This document shows positions 11,682 to 21,837 of a stretch of DNA of 64,000 nt, one piece after another. Source of the DNA: Antrodiella citrinella (Eukaryota > Basidiomycota > Agaricomycetes > Polyporales > Steccherinaceae); the NCBI GenBank assembly GCA_004802725.1, contig SGPM01000122.1, positions 1 through 64,000 on the forward strand. Direction: 5' to 3'. A program made the position numbers and the translations under genes. Every line of letters starts with the position of its first letter. The first letter of the stretch is position 1. Below the pieces are notes generated by a model, which saw only the letters and a list, made by a program, of their open reading frames with translations, had not been told where the DNA came from and did not search any database.

Positions 11682-12937
11682 CTATGTGTTCCACATATCA
11701 CGCCACCCGTTCACTGTCGCCTCCAACAATTGACGTTCCCTCTTTTCCTGCTCCTCTACACGCCTCTCCATCGCTGTGCGGATTTTCTCGGGCGGAATCA
11801 ACATATATGGCAGCACCAGGAGATCGACCTCCCCTCCCTCTTCACCTGTTCGCGTCCTCACCTTCGAGTTGGCTGAGTGGTCCTTATTTCTGTCGTTTGA
11901 ACTGAGCCTGGCTGGAGAGTACTTGGAGGTCCATACGTCAACGGCTTCGGTCAGTGCATGAGTACCGAAATTGTGCATGATAGCGCTTGCGTAGACGGCG
12001 TCGAAGAGGATAGAGGGAGGCCAGTTGTCCTTAGACTTGGGAATATGCAATACCGAGCCTGGACGAACGGAAAGATCTGACACGAAAGTGTGAGCTGTGT
12101 AGGTTTCTTCTGAGGGATCGACCGCTGCTTGAACGTGAGTCGTGTTTAGAGCAAAATTCGGAGTCTGTTGATGTGTGTAGGGTCAGTACTGGGCGCGACA
12201 GTTATTGCAGACCCACTGACCTTCAGGATAGCGATTTGTTTGCCGAGACATGCATAAGAGTTTATATCGAGGAATAATCCGTTGCGACAGTCGTCGAGTT
12301 CCGTTACAACATCTTCGTCACGACGACGGCGGTGCTCTGTGAAGGACTTGATGTACTGCCACAACCAAAAGTAATCAGCGGAGAAGGAACCATGTCAGAC
12401 TATTTGTCTCTACCGAGTCCCCCTTGCTATGGGGCAGGAGATGCACCGCATCGCATTGCAAAGATTGCACATGTGTAATCACACACTTTCCACCATCCCG
12501 CGATACAACGTCCTTCCGAAAGTCTGCTTGACGATCCGTCCCAGTAGAGGACAAAGGTCTCTCCTTGCTGAGCGAGGGATCAGACGGGAACATACGCTTC
12601 TTCTCCTCGTCGGCGGTCCAGTAGTACAAGTCGGCAGACTCAGGTGGGAGAGTGGCGAGGTCGATGTGTTCATAGGGATGTGTTCATTGGGCTCGAGAGA
12701 AAGGTCGCCTTCGGCACCGACAACGACTCCGATACAGTAACGCAGCCATCGGAGCGGTGCATATGAGATTTTCCGATTGTTGGCTTCCGCAACAGGGATG
12801 GTCAAGCAGTGTGTCCAAGCCCAGTTGAACGAAATACTAAGGTAAGTTTTGTCGTCGTCGCCGTTACGGAGTTCCAACGGAAATGGGGCATGCAGTCGAA
12901 TCACGGGTATTGGAGCTGTCGTCGATGTCACCGACAT
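11682..12937 (-). CDS. HNH endonuclease-domain protein, probably frameshifted
   Basis: Seen on the minus strand: start MSVTSTTAPIPVIRLHAPFP at 12,937, then LRWLRYCIGVVVGAEGDLSL, then LYYWTADEEKKRMFP, then the HNH-like core VVSRDGGKCVITHVQSLQC and DAVHLLPHSKGDS. After an intron come YIKSFTEHRRRRDEDVV, DDCRNGLFLDINSYACLGKQ and, after another intron, TPNFALNTTHV and PPSILFDAVYASAIMHNFG, ending with a charged tail at 11,682. Known: HNH_2-type proteins of unknown role are abundant in mushroom genomes. Odd: the frame breaks at 12,663-12,690, where a 14-bp unit is tandemly duplicated. Removing one unit restores continuity (EPNEHI to DLATLPPESADLYYW). So this is either a pseudogene or an assembly error. 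A decayed paralogue is at 41,180. Confidence 0.75.
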
Positions 12938-13064
12938 TTTGCTACATGAGTTGAATTCGAACTGTTCAGTGTTTAAGAGTCGCGCAGTGAGCACTGCAGC
13001 GCCACAGTGTCTGATTGAGACTCCGCTTCAAATGGACAGCAAAGTTACACGTGACCGCGTCTCG

Positions 13065-13070
13065 ACGCGT
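13065..13070 (+). promoter_or_regulatory. MCB-like ACGCGT box upstream of ORC1
   Basis: The hexamer ACGCGT lies 77 bases upstream of the ORC1 start codon in the 209-base divergent promoter shared with the HNH gene. ACGCGT is the MluI cell-cycle box bound by MBF in yeasts and is common upstream of G1/S replication genes. A single hexamer can occur by chance, so function is inferred. Confidence 0.4.
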
Positions 13071-13146
13071 CACTTTCGAGTCTTGTTCTCGTCTTGATTT
13101 TGTCTCAACCTTCTCATTGATATCTCGACCTTCCACATCGTCCGTG

Positions 13147-15963
13147 ATGACCGTAGATACCCCAATTACACCCCGCCGTCGCTCAAAACGTGGCCAACCT
13201 ATCGTTAGTGCACCCGTGGCCGTCTCGTCGGGACCTTCTGACGTTACCCCTTCCGACGTTGTATATACCCGGTCTACGCACCCCGACGACCTCCTCGATG
13301 CCGAAGTAGAGAGCTTACGTGACGGAGAACTGGAACTGGACGACCTGGAGACTCGTTTTTACCGAAGCTACACGCTTTCTCAAAAAATCACGAAGGTCCG
13401 CGGGAAGTCAAATAGACGCAAGACTCAGGAAGCCATCGACGAAGAAGACACGTATAGAGTTGGCGATACAGTCCGGGTGTATGTCAGCACTCGCCAGCCC
13501 AGTGTTGGTGTTATTGTGGCTATTTGGTCTGTCGTGGGAGAGGATGTTCAGCCCGTGCTTCGTCTCAAAGTCCATTGGTTTACGAGACCGTTGGAGCTGC
13601 CGGGTATTCGTGCGAAGAGGAGCTACTACGAGGTGCGCAAACTACAGCTTGATTGTGAACGCGTCGCTGATCTCCACGTTAGAACGAAGTCTATTATTCG
13701 TTGTCGTCTACTGCTACTGTCCCGGTGTCTTCTATCAAAGACCGCTGTTCCGTACACTCCATACCGGAAGGGTCTGTGCCATCCACCAGCTCTCTCGGAG
13801 ATAAGATGGAGGCATTTGAAGTCGAAGACGCGCCGTTTGAGGACGGTCGGACGTTCTGCTGCAGGTCTGCTATCAGTTCCCAACATGGTCTCTACTACGA
13901 GTTTACTTGGGAAGAACACCGCGCAGAAGCGTTGGCTACGCCTGAAGAAGAATATGGGAGCGGAACTTCCTGGGATCTGGTGCCCAAGGAGCCTGTCAAG
14001 TCCAAGAAGAAAGACGAATCTGACACAATGCGGAAGAAGCGGCGTCTTGGTCCCATCCGAGAAGTGGATGAAGAGGAGGAGGGGAGCGCAGTTGGTGACG
14101 GGGAGTATCGTGATGAATCGGTGCAGAGTAGTGATAGCGATGAACCCGAAGTGGTGGCAAGTGAAGAGGAGGCATTTGGAGAGGAGGAAGACATCCCACG
14201 GACACCTTCTGGGAAACGAAAACGTGCCCCGTCGACTCCTCGTCGAAAACGGACCAGTGCCCTTGCGGCTCCGACCCCTCATTCCAAAGCAGCCCTGAGA
14301 GCGCGTGCAAATCGCAAACGTATAGCTGTGCGGCCTCTTCCTCCTGATCGCTCAACGGATATTAGCTTGCATCTGGAAAGCTTACCTCAAGACCCATGGC
14401 TACGGGCTATGCATGTCCTGCATGTCGCGTCGAGGCCGGAAGCGTTGCCATGCAGAGATGAAGAGTACAGGAAGGTTTTACGCTCGGTGGAAGAACTCGT
14501 AGACGAAGGAAGCGGTGGATGCGTGTGTACGTCCTTTTTGGTGGTCAAACGAGTAGTCGTTTAACATGCATTCTTTGTGTAGATATCTCGGGGGTTCCGG
14601 GGACAGGAAAGACAGCGACCGTACACGCCGTGGTTCGAGAGCTCAAACGCATGGCCGAGCACAACGTGAGCCCCCATTCTATTTCATATGCACGCATCTG
14701 GGCTCACGACTTGCACTCAGGAAGGCAATCCATTTACCTATGTTGAAATTAATGGTCTTCGGATACCGGATCCTTCTGCTGCATATGGCCTGCTTTGGGA
14801 AGCTGTCTCTGGACACGATGCGGCCAAGGAAGGTCACCTTAAGGTTAGCTCGAAGGAAGCGTTGAAGCAGTTGTCTAAGCATTTCAGCACCGGCGGTGCT
14901 GGTCCCAGTGGACATGCTTGGTGAGTAGATCCCTGCACGTGGATCTCACTATGGTTGACCGTGTTATGACAGTGTGGTATTAATGGACGAATTGGATCAA
15001 TTGATGACGAGCAAACAGGACGTTGTCTATAACTTCTTCAATTGGCCGACGTTGATTGGTTCTAGGCTCGTGGTCCTTGCCGTGGCAAACACGATGGATC
15101 TTCCCGAACGCGTCATGACGGGTAGAGTGAGAAGCAGATTGGGTCAGCTCGCATCTCTAGGTCTAGCGTGTGCGCGTTCTGACCTGCGCTTTAGGTATGA
15201 CACGTATCAACTTTCAACCGTATACGACACCCCAGCTGGAACAGATTGTCAAGGCCAGGTTGGCAAGTTCGAGGGAAGGCCTGCCAAGTGACTGCCCCAA
15301 TGTTATGACTCCCGACGGTATCAAGTTCGCGTCAATGAAGGTATCTTCTATATCTGGAGACGCGAGGCGTGTGCTGGATATCTGTAGGTCCGTGGTCCTT
15401 CTCTTTCAGCCAATTCCACGGTTATAACAAATCACGTTCGTTCCTTTAGGCGCACAGTGGAGCTCGTCCAGCCTCGCAGCAAAACGGCAGGAACCGAGGA
15501 TGTGAAGCAAGTCATCAAGGATATGCAGAACAGCCCGACAGCTGCTTACATCCGTGACCTCAGCTTTCATGAAAGACTCATGCTCGCCGCGATGCTTCGG
15601 TGCATCAGGAAGGAGGGCGTCGAAGAGATCCGGTGGGGAGATGTAAGTTCTGCGTCCTGCCTGTCCTCACTCTTTCTGAACTGGTTGGACGTTTTTTACG
15701 CACAGCTCCAACATCAGCACCAGGTCTACCTGAACCTTCTCTGTGGCACTGCAGACTCGCTTCGGAAACCTTCGCCCGGGGAGCTCGCACTGGTCTTGGG
15801 GTCTCTGGCGGCTTCTCGGGCGATACTCTATGAAGAGGGCGCTATTGTTGCGAAGAAGGGGCCGGACGAGAGACGGGTGGTGCTAAACTTGGAACATGCG
15901 GAGGTAGAGAGGGTGCTGGGAGAAGTTGGAGGTATCAAATGGAAGAACACGCTGAATATTTAG
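13147..15963 (+). CDS. ORC1: Origin recognition complex subunit 1 (BAH and AAA+ domains)
   Basis: Largest ORC subunit, which with Cdc6 loads the MCM helicase at replication origins. Seen: start [16 protein letters not shown] at 13,147. An N-terminal BAH domain ([32 protein letters not shown] joined by an intron to NEVYYSLSS) runs to about 13,925. An acidic and basic disordered linker with several nuclear-localisation-like KRKR/RKRT clusters follows. The AAA+ domain has Walker A GVPGTGKT (intron just before it), Walker [11 protein letters not shown], sensor-1 [15 protein letters not shown], and the ORC1-type [19 protein letters not shown] after an intron. Sensor-2 is [17 protein letters not shown]. 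The winged-helix C-terminus ends KWKNTLNI at 15,963. About eight introns. The start was chosen as the first Met before the basic N-terminus; the longer upstream frame is not conserved-looking. Confidence 0.95.
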
Positions 15964-16362
15964 GTGCGGGGTCTGGGCTTTGTGATTCGTGTGTGTGTAG
16001 CGTGCTCACCGAAGTTCATTTTAGATGTAGCCCTATACCTTCATGGATGTATCATTAGAATCATACTGAACATTGCTCTTCGAATCGCATGTTGGGCCAC
16101 GCAGGTGTCTTTCTATTACGAATATTCCGCTCTCATCGTTATGGCCTATCCTCAGACAGGACGGTTCAATGCTGCTACAATGCGGATACCTCTCGCTCAA
16201 TGGCCACAATATTGGATGTTCAGCACTGTCTCCTAGTAGAAGTCGATGTACCGGGTCAGGACCATCTCAAGCAAATGACTTGCAAAGGTCAAGTGTTCGC
16301 ATCGTATTTTAGGTGTCGGGGCCTTTACGACGCGAGGACCCTATTCTTCCTCAACTAGTACT
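15964..16362. other. Intergenic, ORC1 to kinase
   Basis: About 400 bases without a recognisable gene; 3' UTR of ORC1 and promoter of the kinase gene. Confidence 0.5.
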
Positions 16363-18828
16363 ATGTCTTCCCCTGTAACCCCCGATGACGACCTATCCGG
16401 GCGAACTTTGGTCAACGATTACGGTGCCGCGGAAATCCTCTATGACGCCCGACGGCCTGTCCTACCTAATCTTGTCTCTCCATTCACCTCGATTCCGGAC
16501 CCTGAGTCGCCCACGAGCAAGAACGAAGCGGCTATTGAAGTTGAAGTGAACGTCCGTGGGACTGCGGTGTCACTCAATGCTGCTACAGAATGTCATGTAC
16601 GTTATTTTCGAGTTTCTCCAGCTCTTCCTAAGTGTACGTCTGATTTATCAATGCGTGGTAGGCATGCAATACGTCGGTGAAGGTTAATGGCGAGAAAGGA
16701 CATTCGGAGGTCTTCTGTAGCACCGAGTGTACATCGTCGGCTGAAACTATATGTGCTCAAGTATCGCGAGCTATATTGTCCGGGGACCGGGAAGCAGCAC
16801 TTCTGCAACGTGATGGCGAAGAAGCGCAAATAGCTTTGAATGTGATGCAGAAGGTACATAGCTTGATCGTACTCTACGGTTCCAGCTGTCACGTTCGCTC
16901 ATGAAGTCTATTTTGTGAAGATGATGGAAACCAACCGTCCTCAGAAATGGCGGATCAGCAGTTTGATCCTCAAGTTATCCATTCGCAGCAACAGACTCCC
17001 CGCTTCGTTGGTAGTGAACGACGTCACACGTCTCGACAAAGAGTGCGTCGCTGGAGGCGGCTTTGCAGACATATTCCGTGGAGAATACAAAGGCAAACCT
17101 GTGGCGCTCAAGCGGTTGCGCGTGTACCGTCCGTCGGACAATGTTGGAGCTTGGAAGGTGTGTTCCTCTGTCATTTTCTCTCTTTGTAGGCCGCATCACT
17201 TACTCCGTATGTCACTATAGGACTTTTATCGCGAAGCGATCATTTGGAAGAACCTAAATCATGCTCATGTTTTACCACTACTCGGCATCGACAACTCCAC
17301 ATTTAAGCAGAACTTGTGCATGGTCATTCCGTGGATGGAATACGGCAACGTCCGTCATGTTATTGAGAAATTGAAAGTGCTGGACGAGAAGAAGTTCAGT
17401 ACGCCCAAGGCGCCGATCATTCAGGTTCATAAATGGGTGAGTACAGATTTCTTCCTCTGTTTCTAGGTTTGTGAAGGTCTGAATCGAACGTTTCGGAGCA
17501 GTTGCGAGAAATTGCGTTCGGACTAGCTTATCTTCACGAGGAGAGCATCATCCACGGTGATTTGCGAGGGGTGAGGATTTGTCTTCTATCATGTTGTTCG
17601 CGTTAGCTAATCTTGCGAAGGTAAATATACTCATCGACGATAATTGGGGCGTCCGGCTCACAGACTTTGGGATGGCTGTATACGCCGAAGGCACCAGCAA
17701 CAGTTACGGTTCTATGCGAGGTGGAAATCCGCGCTGGATGGCACCAGAGCTTATTGACCCGGTGCAATTCTTCCTCGTGTCTGATCGTCCCACCAATGCG
17801 AGTGACGTCTTCTCCTTTGCATGCTGTTGCGTGGAGGTGAGTGTTCCTCCTCTTTTGTTGCGCAATCTTGAAAACTGATTCGGCTATCTCAGTTGTTTTC
17901 TGGCAAAATACCGTACGACGGATGTGGTGAAGGGCAAGTCATGAAACGGGTACCAGAAGGACTGAGGCCAGAGAGGCCCACTGCCTTTGTTGGAGAAGAC
18001 CTCATGTCCGACGACCTCTGGAACGTGCTGACGCGCTGCTGGACTGACCAGCCTGCCAACCGACCTAGTGCTCAGGAAGTCGTACAGCTGATTTCAGAAG
18101 TCTGTGACAACTTGCCGGGTATCAATGAGGATTCTGGTATATCCTCTGAGTGTTAGTCTTTCCCGTACTGGCGATTGATTTACGTGGAATGGCTTACGCT
18201 GGGTAACACTAGTTTCGAAGGGTACACCTGGCGAGCGGCGGAAGCGCATCAAGCAGAAGCAAGAACTTGAAAAACAAGCGCATGGACCACTGCATACTAT
18301 GATGAAGAAAGTCACAGATAGTTTGAAGGTCCCACCGTTCGTCGAGACATGGTGTAAGTAAGCGTTTTCGTCCTTCTGCCAAAGCCTATATTTTCATTTG
18401 ACCGCATACCCCTTGCTTTCTCAGTTGCTCAGAAGCGCAAGGAACATCCCGACTTAGACAAGTTGATAATCGCTGCGGAACCTCTTGTTCGCCTCCTCTA
18501 CACTGTCTTCGTTCACAATTTCCTCGAGAAAGCCATCTTTCTCTTCGTTTGCCTCATGCTCATCAGCATGTTCACCGGAGGGTCCAGTCATGTCTATGTC
18601 GCCCAGCTCCTTTGGATATTCATTCAAGCCGTCGAATGGACTTCAACCTTCACTGTCTGGCTGGTGTTCAGGCTGTGCTGCTGGATGATGTGGATGTGTT
18701 GGATTATATTCCGGTTCATGGCGTGGAGTCTCCCCAAGTCTTTCTTAAGAGCCATCGGGTTTGAAGTATGGCACATTCCTGTGTACATATTCGTGTTCGC
18801 GATGCCGAAAAGGGCCCGGGCGTCGTGA
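16363..18828 (+). CDS. TKL-like protein kinase with C-terminal membrane segments
   Basis: Seen: start MSSPVTPDDDLSGRTLVNDY at 16,363. A Cys-rich segment CHAC ... FCSTEC (about residues 78-100) resembles a small FCS-type zinc motif. The kinase domain follows: glycine loop AGGGFADIFRG, catalytic lysine in PVALKRLRV, helix C DFYREAIIWKNLNH, catalytic loop IIHGDLRG joined by an intron to ANILID, DFG in LTDFGMA, then GGNPRWMAPE and SDVFSFACC. After SEVCDNLPGINEDS an intron (about 18,139-18,212) avoids a TAG and joins a basic Lys/Gln-rich stretch, then a second intron to FAQKRKEHPDLDKL and a strongly hydrophobic C-terminus with about three or four predicted membrane spans, ending at 18,828. Known: HGDLRGANIL is the usual catalytic loop of expanded basidiomycete kinase families. 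Odd: HRD is replaced by HGD, and the membrane tail is unusual. If the intron is not used the protein stops at 18,156. Confidence 0.8.
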
Positions 18829-20157
18829 GAGTTGTTGTTCATGCGTCATGGCAAGCTGCCTTGTTGTTGACTCTGACAGCACTATGTACTATCTATTTTC
18901 GTGAAAGGGATTAGCAGCAGACTGTACACTCCGTGAAAGGCAAGGTCGGAACTCATTGGTCTCGGTTTTCACAACCTGCTGACAAGTCAATTGCAGATCG
19001 TACACAAACAAGAATGCGATGCTATGAACAACTAACAAGCCTACAACTATAAGTGAGCTTATTTAGTAATGGGATTTACGTCTATTCTTCTCATACTTAC
19101 TTGCGTATCGGCGTGCTCCTTGCGCATGATCTGATGATTTTTAGTCGCACATCTGCAAGTGATCATTGAGGCAGGTGTGACATGTGCCAAGATGGGCACA
19201 AAGCTTTGACCTGACTTAACCTCGCAAGATGTTCATCATAGTGTCCGGATAACAACTTGAATATCAGTATGCAGGGATCGGGGATCACATTACAATCTTC
19301 AACATTGCGCCCAACAGTCGCTCTCACGAAGTAACAGTCGCCGTGCTCAATTCGAGGTGTATGTGCTGCTCAATCTCATTCTTTGGATTTTTGTCTAGTC
19401 GCCTCGCTCGAGCTCGAGCATCAATCCATGTGCTTCTTCGGCATATCGCGTACTTACTAGTTACTACGGCCAGCCTTCAGCTGAACTCCAACTTGACTCC
19501 AACCTTGATGAAGACTTGGCGTTCCCTTCGCATTGACGCTTTGGAGGCCCTTTCTCTCTGGCTGAGAGCCAGCGCGTAGAGAACGCTCATGCTCAGCTTA
19601 CACGCACTGGTTCTCATGTTCTTGGCTTGGCCGAAGAAAATTTGGCGATTCTGAACCCAACGAACAATCCGACTCCACGGTGACACTGGCAAAGTGGTGT
19701 AGTCCTCGTTTTGAAACACATTCTTTGCTGACTTGGTGACAAGGTGGCATCGGAATTGGAGCTTTGCGGTGACCGCTCGAACATCATGCAAAGCTCTTGG
19801 CAGGATGTTGCAGGTGTTCGTTGGGGATGAATGCGGCGTTCATTGACGGCATATTCGTACGGCCTGCTCGGGGCCGGGCTCGGAGCTTGGTTGAAGACGA
19901 CGCTCAATGGTTGCTCAACACTAGCTGGACAGTATATATAGGAGGGTGTTGTAGAGGATTATATTCCTCAGCCCCCTACCCCCGCTCAACTTTCATTTCT
20001 TCATTTCACTCCAGGTGCTGGTCGGTCAGTGACAAGTCTTCTGAAGGACTTCATGACTCTTACTCACGACATCATCTTCAGCCTTTTATTTCGAAGCATA
20101 CATTAACGACCTTTCGTTCATTCCATTTACGACTATCAACTACTTACTGTCACTGTC
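18829..20157. other. Long intergenic region upstream of the repeat-precursor gene
   Basis: About 1.3 kb with no recognisable gene; small frames here show no motif. The last 230 bases look like a strong promoter: TATA box, a CT-rich leader starting near 19,980, then the start codon at 20,158. Confidence 0.5.
19933..19940 (+). promoter_or_regulatory. TATA box of the repeat-precursor gene
   Basis: TATATATA about 220 bases before the start codon, followed at about 45-75 bases by the pyrimidine-rich run CAACTTTCATTTCTTC, a typical fungal transcription start context. A clear TATA box fits a highly or conditionally expressed secreted protein. Confidence 0.5.
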
Positions 20158-21252
20158 ATGCGTTTCTCTACTGCTGTCGTTTTGGTTGTCACCACCGCCT
20201 CCACCGTCCCCTCGTTTGCTGCTCCTCTGGAAGCTCGCCGTGCTCGTGGCGGGTCCGGCGGTGGTCACAAGCTTGAGCAAGCCGATAACGTTGCAGGCAT
20301 TGCTGACGGTCTTTCGGGCATCGCCACCAATGTGTACGGCGCCACCCAGGCTCGCGATCTTACACGGTTCCCTCCTGTAAGCAGCACCGTGTACGGTCCT
20401 GGAAACGGACCACGCATCGAGGCTCGTCGTGCACGAGGCGGACACTCCGGTGGAAACCATCTCGAGGACATCAACAACGCCGTCGGGATCGCAGACGGAG
20501 TGTCTGGCGTCGCCACGAATGTCTACGGTGCCACCCAGAGGCGTGACCTCGAGGCTCGTGGTGCGAAGAAGGGAGGATCTGGCGGATCCAGCTTGGAAAA
20601 TGCCAACAACGCCATCGGAGTTGCGGACGGGCTGTCTGGCGTCGCCACCAACATATACGGGTAAGTGCATGTACCTTCATTTTGTACGACACGGTCTAAT
20701 CACATACTTCAGTGCTACTCAACCTCAGCAACGTGATCTTGAGGCCCGTCGTGGACACTCTAATACCCTCGAGGACATCAATGACGTTGTTGGTGTCGCC
20801 GATGACATCTCACAAGTTGCAACCCAGAAGAGATATCTCCAAGATCGCAGCGCCCCTGTCTACATCGCCTTACCCGACCCTACAGTCCCTGCCGGATACG
20901 ATGGTATTCTCCCGACCGTGAACAACTTGAACCTCGAGGCTCGTTGTGCGCGAGGTGGGTGGTTCACCGAATCACCTTGAGAACGCCAATAACGCTATTG
21001 GCATGGCCAACGGGCTGTCTGGTGTCGCCACCAACATCTGGTACGGTGCTACTCAAAGGCGTGACCTCCAATCGCGCAGGGCACATGATCATGGCGGAAA
21101 CTCTAACTTGGAGAACGCCAACAATGGTGTCGGCATTGTAGACGGACTCACTGGCGTTGCTACTAACATCTACGGGGGAGTCCACCTTGAAGTATTCTTT
21201 TGAGTATATCCAGTGTCTGACAGCCTATTTTAGTGCTACCCAATCTCAGTAG
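20158..21252 (+). CDS. Secreted repeat precursor with Kex2-type sites (KEP-like), 3' part damaged
   Basis: Seen: signal peptide MRFSTAVVLVVTTASTVPSF then AAPLEARR. Six imperfect repeats of about 37-44 residues follow. Each opens with a dibasic or degenerate spacer (EARRARGG, EARRARGG, EARGAKKGG, EARRGHS, EARCARGG, QSRRAHD), continues with a helix-like core such as LENANNAIGVADGLSGVATN and ends IYGATQ-RRDL. One intron (20,662-20,712) splits GATQ in repeat 3. Repeat 4 is divergent and contains ATQKRYLQDR. Known: fungal KEP precursors have a signal peptide and repeats separated by KR/RR, cut by Kex2 in the Golgi into small peptides; Ustilago Rep1 and the dikaritin precursors are examples. Odd: one extra G near 20,955-20,960 shifts the frame before repeat 5, and the last intron donor near 21,177 reads GGGAGT instead of GTRAGT. 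Function unknown. Confidence 0.7.
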
Positions 21253-21837
21253 TGAGGTTCACCGCTCACTGGTGATCGTGTCATCCAATAGTGGGGGGAT
21301 GTACTGGTTTTGATAGCTGTCCATTCGTTGTGTTGTGAAAGTAGATTATGTGGAGAATGGATCTTCTTTGGGGGCTCACAATTTGCTTGCGATGTCGATC
21401 TGAGTGACATTTAATTTGACAACGAGGAACGCTTCGAGGTAACTAGCTATAGTGGATGATTTGACATGGAGATGCACGTGTCTAAACTTTCATACTTTAA
21501 TATGAGTGTTATGATGCACTAGGAGTACCTCGACCTTATGAACGTCACGACATCGTAAATACTGTTTGACTTACACTCTCAATGCAGGCAAAAACGTAGT
21601 ACAGGGACCCGCGACTCGTCTCTCAGTCGCGATGGTCCTGGTCTGCCGTGGGAGACTAGCAAAAACGTCTAGTGAGTGAAAGTTGAGTAATTCTCAAAGC
21701 CACATTCTTTAGAGGTACAATTCCTGTGCTTGCGTTCAATCAATCAAAAAGGACCTTTTGAGCCCATCTACATTTACACATGATCCGTTATCCAAGTCAT
21801 AGACACGTGCACCACGCGAACAAAGGAGCATCTGAGC
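21253..21837. other. Convergent intergenic region
   Basis: About 580 bases between two convergent genes; no gene or repeat recognised. Confidence 0.5.

Noticed and set aside
11860..11890. tRNA-like GGCTGAGTGGTC string
   Set aside because: It is inside an exon of the HNH protein and no matching acceptor, anticodon or T arms could be found.
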